From Actinomycetota bacterium (GTDB lineage: Bacteria; Actinomycetota; Acidimicrobiia; Spongiisociales; UBA11373), in NCBI GenBank assembly GCA_030688105.1, contig JAUYIV010000343.1, forward strand, positions 1-7,706: 7,706 nucleotides of DNA, given 5' to 3'. The translations under genes and the position numbers were made by a program. The notes below the pieces were generated by a model. The model was not told where the DNA came from, did not search any database, and saw nothing but the letters and a program-made list of their open reading frames with translations. The first letter of the stretch is position 1. Every line of letters starts with the position of its first letter. Shown piece after piece: positions 1 to 5,049 of the stretch.

Positions 1-2
1 TC

Positions 3-206
3 CTCGGTGGCATCGGTTTGATCTTGATCGTGCTCCGTTGGCTCACGGAATCGGATTTCGTGGGCTTCGGCCTGTATCTGGGCATCGTGGCGGCGGCTCT
101 CGTGACCTACGGGTCCTTCATGGCGATGAAGGATGCCGGGCTCGCGATGCCGGGCATGGGCGGCGGAGGTAGTGGCAGCGGCGGAGGTGGCGACAGCGGC
201 ATGTAG
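3..206 (+). CDS. C-terminal part of an unidentified membrane protein with a Gly/Ser-rich tail (5' end outside window)
   Basis: The frame is open from the first bases, so only the last 67 residues are visible. An in-frame TTG at 18 could start a 62-residue protein, but nothing requires it, and there is no room to see a ribosome binding site. The visible part begins inside a hydrophobic stretch (LGGIGLILIVLRWL), has a short polar link, then a second likely membrane helix (about FVGFGLYLGIVAAALVTYGSF). It ends in a charged turn followed by a low-complexity Gly/Ser tail of about 20 residues that closes with Met before TAG. Flexible tails of this kind are common in small actinobacterial membrane proteins, but I do not recognise the family and assign no function. 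The gene points towards the convergent bL37 gene, and a hairpin lies just after its stop. Confidence 0.6.
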   Translation, partial: LGGIGLILIVLRWLTESDFVGFGLYLGIVAAALVTYGSFMAMKDAGLAMPGMGGGGSGSGGGGDSGM

Positions 207-229
207 CCCGGCCGCCGAAATGACTCACT

Positions 230-255
230 GATGAGGGGCTGTCGGGTCCCTCATC
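230..255. terminator. Hairpin between convergent genes, possible bidirectional terminator
   Basis: GATGAGGG (230-237) and CCCTCATC (248-255) form a perfect 8-bp stem with a 10-nt loop. It lies 23 nt after the stop of the upstream membrane-protein gene and about 65 nt beyond the stop of the convergent bL37 gene. There is no T-run on either side, as is often the case in GC-rich actinobacteria, so termination is inferred from position and structure only. Confidence 0.4.
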
Positions 256-301
256 TCGTTCCAGGAAGACTCAAGAAGCCACAGGAGCGTTCCACCAATC
301 C

Positions 302-317
302 GGCCGATGGCCGATGG
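302..317. repeat. Short GGCCGAT heptad array (2 units plus partial)
   Basis: Two tandem copies of GGCCGAT (302-308, 309-315) followed by GG lie just beyond the stop of the bL37 gene. The same unit forms the larger array at 1331-1372, and both arrays are preceded by TCC, so they are likely members of one repeat family. Confidence 0.6.
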
Positions 318-320
318 CTC

Positions 321-407
321 TCAGTGGCCGCGGCCGGCGTTCGGCCTACGGCCGTGGTTCGCCTTGCTGCGGCGGGCGCGGATCTTGCGTCGCTTGGCTT
401 TTGCCAC
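321..407 (-). CDS. Ribosomal protein bL37 (28 aa)
   Basis: Reading the minus strand from GTG (407-405) to TGA (323-321) gives a 28-residue, very basic protein. It begins MAKAKRRKIRARR, continues SKANHGRRPNA (residues 14-24) and ends GRGH. From memory, actinobacterial bL37, a small 50S protein first seen in Mycobacterium smegmatis ribosome structures, has the same form: a MAK start, an Arg/Lys run, then SKANHGKRPN. It should sit on 23S rRNA in the large subunit. A good Shine-Dalgarno, GAGGTG at 418-413, is placed 5 nt before the GTG, and an in-frame TGA at 419-417 fixes the start. A possible -10 box, TATCTT, lies at 449-444 on the same strand. The gene converges with the upstream membrane-protein gene and diverges from the one at 536. 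It is easily missed because of its size. The family call is from the motif only. Confidence 0.82.
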   Translation of the reverse strand: MAKAKRRKIRARRSKANHGRRPNAGRGH

Positions 408-441
408 GTGAGCACCTCAGGGAGGACGGGGCTGGGAACCA

Positions 442-488
442 AGAAGATATCAGATCTCAGATCTCAGATCTCAAGACCTGACATCTGA
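442..488. repeat. AT-rich palindromic heptad repeat, copy 1
   Basis: This begins AGAAGAT (442-448) and ends with GACCTGACATCTGA (475-488). Between them is a 7-bp period: AGATCTC occurs three times in tandem at 452-472. ATCAGAT (449-455) can pair with ATCTGAT (483-489). The same two end blocks recur at 930-969 with exactly one heptad fewer between them. The stretch is markedly richer in A and T than its surroundings. It lies in the space between the divergent bL37 gene and the membrane-protein gene at 536. Confidence 0.75.
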
Positions 489-533
489 TGAGTCCATGGC
501 TCCTCGGCTGACGCCTCATCGATGGCTAACGTC

Positions 534-550
534 CGATGGCCGTGCCATCG
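534..550 (+). promoter_or_regulatory. Hairpin covering the predicted start codon of the 536 gene
   Basis: CGATGGC (534-540) and GCCATCG (544-550) make a perfect 7-bp stem with a 3-nt loop. The ATG at 536-538 is inside the left arm, and an in-frame GTG (542-544) begins in the loop. A second CGATGGC at 520-526 could pair with the same right arm, giving two mutually exclusive structures. It could limit translation initiation, but no regulator is visible. Confidence 0.35.
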
Positions 551-883
551 CCCGCCGAAACGTCTCCATCTTCTCTCGTTTGGGGTCTGGTGATCGTCGG
601 TGTCCTGGTTGTCGCGGGGGCGATCGTTTTCCTTTGGCGGGGAAAGGGGCTCGCCCCACTGAACCCCCTCGCGGGGATATCGCTCCTGGCGGGGATCGGC
701 GCCTCCTTGGTCGGTCTCCTTCTTTCCTACCTGGTGGGTGGCCTTCTGGGACTGGCCGCCGTGTACCTCGGTATCTCGGGCCGCCAGGACCGAGTGCACG
801 GGGGTCTCGCGCTTGCCATCACGGGTATGGTCCTCGGCGGCGTTGCCGTCGCGATGTACCTCGTAGGCCGTCTCATCAACTAG
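536..883 (+). CDS. Small membrane protein, DUF4190-like
   Basis: The product is 115 residues with three likely membrane helices: about residues 14-34 (after a Pro/Ser-rich N-terminus), 45-79 (a long Gly/Leu-rich stretch that may be one or two helices) and 88-111. The central and last parts, with NPLAG, a Gly/Leu-rich span, LGISGR, a charged turn and then GGLALAITGMVLGG, resemble the DUF4190 pattern of a helix, a short basic link and GLAIAGLVLG. The role of such proteins is not known to me. The start is uncertain: ATG 536 has no Shine-Dalgarno and is inside a hairpin, while GTG 542 is in frame. A TANNNT box, TAACGT, at 527-532 would fit a leaderless message from GTG 542 better than from the ATG. 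Palindromic heptad repeats bracket the gene on both sides. Confidence 0.75.
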   Translation: MAVPSPAETSPSSLVWGLVIVGVLVVAGAIVFLWRGKGLAPLNPLAGISLLAGIGASLVGLLLSYLVGGLLGLAAVYLGISGRQDRVHGGLALAITGMVLGGVAVAMYLVGRLIN

Positions 884-902
884 TCACGCGTCGGCATCTC
901 GA

Positions 903-925
903 GGTCTCGAGGGCGCCCCGAGGTC
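903..925 (+). terminator. Possible GC-rich terminator hairpin
   Basis: The sequence after the stop at 883 can fold with CTCG (906-909) pairing to CGAG (919-922), a bulged A at 910, and GG (911-912) pairing to CC (917-918). It is extended outward by weaker pairs to 903 and 925. There is no T-run. Its position, 20 nt after the stop, fits a terminator of the membrane-protein gene, but the stem is imperfect. Confidence 0.25.
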
Positions 926-929
926 CACG

Positions 930-990
930 AGAAGATCTCATATCTCAGATTTCAGGACCTGACATCTGACATCTGAAATCTGATATCCAA
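930..990. repeat. AT-rich palindromic heptad repeat, copy 2
   Basis: This shares AGAAGAT (930-936) and the 14-mer GACCTGACATCTGA (956-969) with the copy at 442-488. The 7-bp period is clear on both sides: ATATCTC and AGATTTC on the left, then CTGACAT, CTGACAT, CTGAAAT and CTGATAT (959-986) on the right. The right-hand units are reverse-complement-like versions of the left-hand ones, so the whole can form a large hairpin. ATATCTCAGATTTCA (940-954) pairs with TGAAATCTGATAT (974-986) except for a 2-nt insertion. It ends a few bases before the ATG of the DUF192 gene. Confidence 0.75.
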
Positions 991-996
991 TAGAGC

Positions 997-1323
997 ATGT
1001 TCGAGATCTCGACCCCCAGCTGGTCATCCGGGCCAATTCGGTTGCTGAGGGGCCGGTCGCAGCGCCGGCTGGGCCTCCGCCCCCGTCCCGGCCCGTTCGG
1101 CGTGATACTCCGCTGCCGGTCGATCCACACGTTCGGAATGCATGCACCGATCGGGGTGGTGGCGCTCGACGCCTCCGGAAAGGTCATCGGAACCGTTGTC
1201 GTGCCGCCACGTCGGGTCGTGGGTATCCGCCGCGCGAGATGGATTATCGAGGTCCCGGCCGGTCGGCTTCCTGCCGTCGGCGAGCCGGCTCTGCTCCGTC
1301 GCGCCGGTGCTGCCGGCGAGTGA
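997..1323 (+). CDS. DUF192 family protein
   Basis: The product is 108 residues. The diagnostic core is at residues 40-64: CRSIHTFGMHAPIGVVALDA, then SGKVIG. This matches the actinobacterial DUF192 pattern IHTFGM-PIDVVFLD-GRV, and it is followed by the later family block RRARWIIEVPAGR (78-90). The Asp after PI, usual in the family, is Gly here. DUF192 proteins are small beta-rich proteins without an agreed biochemical function; many relatives carry a signal peptide, which this one lacks. ATG 997 was chosen because the domain needs most of the length; no good Shine-Dalgarno is seen, and an upstream palindromic repeat ends about 10 nt before it. It is followed by a heptad array and a strong hairpin before rsmI, so it is probably transcribed separately. 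Confidence 0.82.
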   Translation: MFEISTPSWSSGPIRLLRGRSQRRLGLRPRPGPFGVILRCRSIHTFGMHAPIGVVALDASGKVIGTVVVPPRRVVGIRRARWIIEVPAGRLPAVGEPALLRRAGAAGE

Positions 1324-1330
1324 TCCTTCC

Positions 1331-1372
1331 GGCCGATGGCCGATGGCCGATGGCCGATGGCCGATGGCCGAT
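1331..1372. repeat. GGCCGAT tandem heptad array (6 units)
   Basis: Six perfect tandem copies of GGCCGAT fill 1331-1372 exactly, and the next bases, GGG, break the pattern. The array starts 8 nt after the stop of the DUF192 gene and ends 7 nt before the terminator-like hairpin upstream of rsmI. A two-unit version is at 302-317. Perfect tandem units of this kind are prone to changes in copy number by slippage. A 7-bp unit shifts frame if translated, which speaks against a coding role. Confidence 0.9.
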
Positions 1373-1379
1373 GGGCGGG

Positions 1380-1406
1380 AGGGGGGAGGCGGTAGGCCTC
1401 CCCCCT
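1380..1406 (+). terminator. Strong 11-bp hairpin after the DUF192 gene
   Basis: AGGGGGGAGGC (1380-1390) and GCCTCCCCCCT (1396-1406) pair perfectly around a 5-nt loop, GGTAG. It stands 57 nt after the DUF192 stop. No T-run follows; GC-rich actinobacterial terminators often lack one. The last base of the stem is also the first base of the likely -10 box of rsmI, so termination and the new start are placed back to back. Confidence 0.6.
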
Positions 1407-1411
1407 ATCCT
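1406..1411 (+). promoter_or_regulatory. Likely -10 box of a leaderless rsmI transcript
   Basis: TATCCT (1406-1411) fits TANNNT and ends 6 nt before the rsmI ATG at 1418. This puts the expected transcription start at, or very near, the A of the ATG. The bases between are pyrimidine-rich with no Shine-Dalgarno, as expected for a leaderless message, which is common in actinobacteria. No clear -35 box is seen; the hairpin and heptad array occupy that place. Confidence 0.5.
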
Positions 1412-1417
1412 CCTCGT

Positions 1418-2296
1418 ATGGCCGGCACCCTCATTCTCTGCGCCGGGCCGATCGGGAATCTCTCCGACGCTCCGCCACGGCTCGCCGAAGCGCTGGCGTC
1501 GGCGGACATCGTCTACGCCGAGGACACCCGCAGGTCGCGGACGCTCCTCGAGCACCTCGGGGTGAGCGTGCCCACGCGGTCGTACTTCACGGGGAACGAG
1601 TCAGAGCGCTCCGCGGAGATCGCCGGCCGCCTCGCTCGCGGGGAGACGGTGGCGTTGCTCACCGATGCGGGAACCCCCGGGATCGCCGATCCGGGCCTCT
1701 CGGCGGTGCGGGCGGCACTCGGGTCCGGGGCGACGGTTACCGCGGTACCCGGGCCCAGCGCCGTCACCCTGGCAGTCGCTCTGTCGGGGCTGCCCGCCGA
1801 CCGGTTCGTCTTCGAGGGGTTCCTGCCCCGACGAGGCCGGGAGCGGGATGAGCGCATCAGTCGATTGGCGGCGGAGGAACGCACGGTGGTCCTCTTCGCT
1901 GCGCCGCGCCGGCTTGCCGGTGACCTCGGCGACCTCGCTCGAGCCCACGACCGACCCCGGGATTGCGTCGTGTGCCGGGAGATGACCAAGCTTCACGAGG
2001 AGATCTGGCGCGGAACCCTGGAAGCGGCCGCAACCCACTGGGCGGAACGGGAGGCGAAGGGGGAGGTCACCGTGGTGCTGGGACCGGCTGCGGCGGAGCC
2101 ACCCGATGTGGAGGCCGCCCTCGCCGCCGCCGAGGCGCTGGTGGCGGAAGGGGTCAGCCCGAGCCGGGCCGTGAAGAGGGCGGCCGAAGAGCACGGGGTG
2201 TCAAGGCGTGAGCTCTACGAGCGAGTCATCGACCCGCAGCCCGGCCCGCGGCCGCGGCGACGGCAGGATCCGCGGGGTCCCTCGACCCCCGGCTGA
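1418..2296 (+). CDS. rsmI: 16S rRNA 2'-O-ribose C1402 methyltransferase RsmI
   Basis: RsmI uses S-adenosylmethionine to methylate the 2'-OH of C1402 in the decoding centre of 16S rRNA. The 292-residue product has the usual length and the family motifs in order: GPIGNLSD (10-17), AEDTR (34-38), TDAGTPGIADPG (82-93), VPGPSA (110-115), GFLPRRGRER (134-143) and CREMTKLHEE (186-195). A C-terminal helix-turn-helix-like part contains VSPSRAVKRAAEEHGVSRRE (246-265). The first motif normally reads TPIGNL; here the Thr is Gly. The last 20 residues are a Pro/Arg-rich tail. The ATG at 1418 begins the conserved domain directly. The frame stays open further upstream through the hairpin and heptad array, but that extension is low-complexity and implausible. 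The end is 5 nt from the stop of the convergent abrB-like gene. Confidence 0.96.
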   Translation: MAGTLILCAGPIGNLSDAPPRLAEALASADIVYAEDTRRSRTLLEHLGVSVPTRSYFTGNESERSAEIAGRLARGETVALLTDAGTPGIADPGLSAVRAALGSGATVTAVPGPSAVTLAVALSGLPADRFVFEGFLPRRGRERDERISRLAAEERTVVLFAAPRRLAGDLGDLARAHDRPRDCVVCREMTKLHEEIWRGTLEAAATHWAEREAKGEVTVVLGPAAAEPPDVEAALAAAEALVAEGVSPSRAVKRAAEEHGVSRRELYERVIDPQPGPRPRRRQDPRGPSTPG

Positions 2297-2301
2297 ACCC
2301 T

Positions 2302-2562
2302 CTAGCGCCGGCGCCCGATCCGCTGTACCACATACTCGCCCTGCTCGAGGTCGAGTGCGTCTCCGCTGATCGTCACCCGGCCGGCCTCCGGCAGGGTGAA
2401 CTGGTGAACCACAGTGGGGATTCGCGGGCGGATCTCGATGTGATCACCCGCGAGCGCGATCTCGAGCTGGTCCCCTTCTCGTACGCCGAGAGTTCGGCGC
2501 ATCTCTGCCGGAATCACGACCCGCCCCAAGTCGTCGATCTTCCGCACGATGCCGGTGTCCAT
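2302..2562 (-). CDS. AbrB/SpoVT-type transition-state regulator homologue
   Basis: The product is 86 residues. Residues 2-46 form a SpoVT-AbrB swapped-hairpin DNA-binding domain: DTGIVRKIDDLGRVVIPAEM (2-21), then RRTLGVREGDQLEI (22-35). From memory, about 20 of 26 residues match the start of Bacillus subtilis AbrB, and the four Arg reported to contact DNA there are kept (here R7, R14, R22, R23). The C-terminal half (47-86) is not like Bacillus AbrB and ends in a basic RIGRRR. It should act as a dimer or tetramer binding AT-rich or flexible promoter DNA. The start is set by GGAGGT at 2571-2566 just before ATG 2562; a longer frame from 2589 lacks this. It lies inverted between rsmI and metG, as abrB does in Bacillus. 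Targets are unknown, and autoregulation at the shared 155-bp spacer is plausible. Confidence 0.88.
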   Translation of the reverse strand: MDTGIVRKIDDLGRVVIPAEMRRTLGVREGDQLEIALAGDHIEIRPRIPTVVHQFTLPEAGRVTISGDALDLEQGEYVVQRIGRRR

Positions 2563-2575
2563 GCGACCTCCATGC

Positions 2576-2604
2576 TGACGCGTTGACAATGGGGGCCGAC
2601 GCGT
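2576..2604. promoter_or_regulatory. Paired ACGCGT sites in the abrB-metG spacer (candidate operator)
   Basis: The palindrome ACGCGT occurs at 2578-2583 and 2599-2604, each preceded by G, with centres 21 bp apart (two helical turns). They lie immediately upstream of the abrB-like Shine-Dalgarno, in the spacer shared with metG. An imperfect 13-bp palindrome, GCTTCCCGAAAGC, is at 2618-2630. Which protein binds, if any, is unknown. Confidence 0.25.
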
Positions 2605-2698
2605 GTCCAGAGAGTCGGCTTCCCGAAAGCAGACACTACCGGAAAACTCTCCCTCATCGGCGAAAACGGGCCCCGTCGGTGGCCTCGCCGCCCACCGC

Positions 2699-2704
2699 TA
2701 CGCT
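2699..2704 (+). promoter_or_regulatory. Weak candidate -10 box for metG
   Basis: TACGCT fits TANNNT and ends 13 nt before the metG ATG at 2718, which would give a 5' leader of only about 6-7 nt. I see no matching -35 hexamer and no Shine-Dalgarno in the leader. It is offered as the best-placed box, not as a firm promoter. Confidence 0.25.
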
Positions 2705-2717
2705 GGCCGAACGGCTC

Positions 2718-4232
2718 ATGATCTACCTCACCACGCCCATCTATTACCCGAATGACCGTCCGCACATCGGGACGGCATACACCACCCTGGTCGCCGATGC
2801 GGTCGCCAGGTACTGGCGGCTGGTCGGGGAGGAGGTCTATTCGGTCACCGGCACCGACGAACACGGGCTGAAGATCGCTCGGGAGGCCGAAGAGCAGGGC
2901 ATGGCTCCCCAGGAGTGGGTGGATCACATCGTCGAGCGCTTTCACGAGACCTGGGCTCTGCTCGACATGAGCTTCGACGACTTCATCCGAACCACCGAGG
3001 ACCGTCATCGGGCCACCGTCCAGGCGATGTTCCAGAAGTGGCACCAGGCCGGCGACACCTACCTGGGCCGTTACGAGGGCTGGTATTGCGTCCGGTGCGA
3101 GGCGTATTACACCGAGTCGGAGCTCATCGACGGGAACTGCCCCTGGCACGGGACGCCGGTCGAGATCCACGCCGAGGAGAACTGGTTCTTCCGCCTGTCG
3201 AAGTACGCCCAGCCGCTCCTCGACCACATCGCCGCCAACCCCGAATTCGTGGTGCCCGAGACCCGGCGCAACGAGGTGATCGGGTTCATCGAGCAGGGCC
3301 TCGATGACATCTCGATCAGCCGGGCCACCCTCAAATGGGGGATTCCGCTGCCGTGGGATGAGGCTCAAGTCGCCTACGTGTGGTTCGACGCATTGATCAA
3401 CTACGTGTCGGCGGCCGGTTACTCGGACGATCCCGACCGATTCACCCGCCAATGGCCGGCATGGGCCCACCTCGTCGGCAAGGACATCATCAGATTCCAC
3501 GCCATCTTCTGGCCGGCGATGCTCATGTCGGCTGGCCTGCCGCTGCCCCGGCAGGTCGCGGTGCACGGTCACCTGCTGGTCGGCGGCGAGAAGCTCTCGA
3601 AGTCGAACGCCACCCAGATCCTGCCCCAGGAGCTCGTCGAGACGGTCGGCACCGATGGATACCGGCACCACTTCCTGCGCGATGTCTCGTTTGGCCCCGA
3701 CAGCAACTTCTCGTGGGAGGGGATGGTCGATCGGTACAACGCCGATCTCGCCAACGACCTCGGCAACCTCGCCAACCGGGTGCTCCACCTCGCCGAGATG
3801 TTCCGGGACGGGAAGGTGCCGGCGCGGGCCGACCACGGCCGCCCGGAGGAGCAGGCTCTCGCTGCCGCAGCGGCCGAGGCCGCAGGATCGCTCCGTCACT
3901 ACGAGCAGTTCAAGACGAAGCAGGCGATCGATGGGGTGTGGGGACTGTTCGCCGCGGCCAACGGGTTCGTGGAGGCCACTGAGCCCTGGCATCTGGATTC
4001 GAGGGATCCGGACCGCCTGGACGAGGTCCTGAACGCCGCGCTCGAGGCATTGCGGGTGGGGGCCGTACTGGTGTCGCCGTCGATGCCCGGGGCGGCGCGG
4101 CGGCTGTGGGACAAGCTCGGCCTGCCCGGCCGGCCCGATGACGGTCCGCTCGCCGAAACCGCGACGTTCGGCGTGTTCCCCGAGTCGACCGTATCGAAGG
4201 GCGACCCCCTGTTCCCCCGCATCGAGGGCTGA
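2718..4232 (+). CDS. metG: Methionyl-tRNA synthetase (short form)
   Basis: MetRS charges initiator and elongator tRNA-Met with methionine in the cytoplasm. The 504-residue product starts with MIYLTTPIYYPNDRPHIGT, which fixes ATG 2718; an upstream extension to 2583 is not conserved in character. Signatures seen: PHIGTAYTT (15-23, the HIGH motif, with Thr at the last place), TGTDEHG (44-50), a zinc knuckle with Cys124-x2-Cys127 and Cys141-x2-His144, WFDALINYVSA (222-232), KLSKS (292-296, the KMSKS loop) and the helical anticodon-binding domain from about 335 on. There is no C-terminal EMAP/Trbp111-like tRNA-binding domain, as in other actinobacterial forms. It is the first gene of a tight run: tatD starts 10 nt after its stop. 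It diverges from the abrB-like gene. Confidence 0.97.
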   Translation: MIYLTTPIYYPNDRPHIGTAYTTLVADAVARYWRLVGEEVYSVTGTDEHGLKIAREAEEQGMAPQEWVDHIVERFHETWALLDMSFDDFIRTTEDRHRATVQAMFQKWHQAGDTYLGRYEGWYCVRCEAYYTESELIDGNCPWHGTPVEIHAEENWFFRLSKYAQPLLDHIAANPEFVVPETRRNEVIGFIEQGLDDISISRATLKWGIPLPWDEAQVAYVWFDALINYVSAAGYSDDPDRFTRQWPAWAHLVGKDIIRFHAIFWPAMLMSAGLPLPRQVAVHGHLLVGGEKLSKSNATQILPQELVETVGTDGYRHHFLRDVSFGPDSNFSWEGMVDRYNADLANDLGNLANRVLHLAEMFRDGKVPARADHGRPEEQALAAAAAEAAGSLRHYEQFKTKQAIDGVWGLFAAANGFVEATEPWHLDSRDPDRLDEVLNAALEALRVGAVLVSPSMPGAARRLWDKLGLPGRPDDGPLAETATFGVFPESTVSKGDPLFPRIEG

Positions 4233-4242
4233 GCGTCTGGCG

Positions 4243-5049
4243 ATGGGCTCGCCCCGGGATGACGCAGTCATCGACCCAGTGGCGGGAACTCATGGCCCGG
4301 CGTGGGTCGACACCCACTGCCACCTGCAGCTCGGGCCGGAGGAGCCCGGCGGCGTGCTTGCGCGGGCCCATGCCGCCGGTGTCCCCTGGGTGGTGTGCCC
4401 GGGCACCAATGCCGCCACCTCGGCGGCAGCCCGCGACCTCGCTGTCGCCCACCCCGGGGAGGTGTTTGCAACCTCCGGGCTGCACCCCCATGAGGCCGAC
4501 CGGTGGGATGCCGACGGCGATGCGATCATCGCCCTCGCCGCCGACGCGGTCGCCGTCGGCGAATGCGGCCTCGATTTCTACCGGAACCTGTCCCCTCCGG
4601 ACGTGCAGAGGAGAGTCTTTCGCGTCCAGGTGCAGCTGGCGGTGGAGCTCGACAAACCGCTCGTCGTGCACTGCCGGGACGCATTTGCCGACGTTCATAC
4701 CACGCTCGAGGAGGAGTCCGCCGGCCCGCGAGCGATCCTTCACTGCTGGACGGCAGGGCCGCGCTGGACCAGGCGGTTCGCCGACCTCGGCGTGACCTTC
4801 TCGTTCGCCGGTCCGATCACGTTCGCAGGCGGCGACACGGTGAGGCTGGCCGCCGCCGCGGCGCCGCGCCACCGGACGATGGTGGAGACCGACTCGCCGT
4901 ACCTGACCCCGCCGCCGCATCGAAGCGCACCGAACGAGCCGGCGAACGTCGTTCGCGTCGGTGAGGCGCTCGCCGCGGTGTGGGCCATGGAGCCCGATGA
5001 GGTGGCTCGCACCACCACGGCGACCGCTCTGGCGGTGTTCCGTGGCTGA
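4243..5049 (+). CDS. tatD: TatD family metal-dependent hydrolase
   Basis: TatD enzymes are TIM-barrel phosphoesterases/DNases. E. coli TatD is a 3'-5' exonuclease linked to repair of oxidative damage; the role here is unproven. The 268-residue product carries all expected metal ligands: DTHCHL (23-28; His25 and His27), GECGLDFYR (106-114; Glu107), VVHCRDA (141-147; His143), ILHCW (165-169; His167) and VETDSPYLTPPPHR (214-227; Asp217), then NEPANV (231-236). ATG 4243 was chosen as the first start after the metG stop. It gives an N-terminal extension of about 20 residues before the barrel, so an internal GTG (4279 or 4312 region) is possible. No strong Shine-Dalgarno is seen, and translation is probably coupled to metG. 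The same metG-tatD-rsmA order occurs in many Gram-positive genomes. Confidence 0.93.
   Translation: MGSPRDDAVIDPVAGTHGPAWVDTHCHLQLGPEEPGGVLARAHAAGVPWVVCPGTNAATSAAARDLAVAHPGEVFATSGLHPHEADRWDADGDAIIALAADAVAVGECGLDFYRNLSPPDVQRRVFRVQVQLAVELDKPLVVHCRDAFADVHTTLEEESAGPRAILHCWTAGPRWTRRFADLGVTFSFAGPITFAGGDTVRLAAAAAPRHRTMVETDSPYLTPPPHRSAPNEPANVVRVGEALAAVWAMEPDEVARTTTATALAVFRG

Noticed and set aside
231..488. Plus-strand 85-residue frame across the bL37 gene
   Set aside because: It lacks a ribosome binding site, runs through the palindromic repeat and is antisense to the much better supported bL37 gene.
464..969. Overlapping frames on both strands across the DUF4190-like gene, running into the heptad repeats
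   Set aside because: Arg/Pro/Gly-rich shadows. The frame 536-883 has coherent membrane helices and a family-like pattern, and the others do not.
442..990. CRISPR array
   Set aside because: The units are 7 bp and directly adjacent, without unique spacers of regular length, and no cas genes are present.
442..990. Insertion sequence with terminal repeats around the 536-883 gene
   Set aside because: The flanking repeats resemble each other, but the enclosed gene encodes a small membrane protein with no transposase features, and no target-site duplication is visible.
1142..1417. N-terminal extension of RsmI by 92 residues in the same frame
   Set aside because: It would translate the tail of the DUF192 gene, the heptad array and the terminator hairpin into low-complexity sequence. 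The family starts at the MAGTLILCAG end, and a -10 box is placed for ATG 1418.
2583..2588. TTGACA, a perfect -35 hexamer on the plus strand
   Set aside because: No TANNNT-like -10 lies 16-18 bp downstream, and the position is 130 bp before metG. Treated as chance.
2583..2717. Upstream extension of MetG by 45 residues
   Set aside because: MetRS enzymes begin at the beta strand just before the HIGH motif; the extension is Arg/Pro-rich and has no ribosome binding site.
2514..4271. Long minus-strand open frame opposite metG
   Set aside because: GC-rich shadow frame. The plus strand has complete MetRS motifs, and the minus product has no recognisable domain; it also covers the abrB-like start in another frame.
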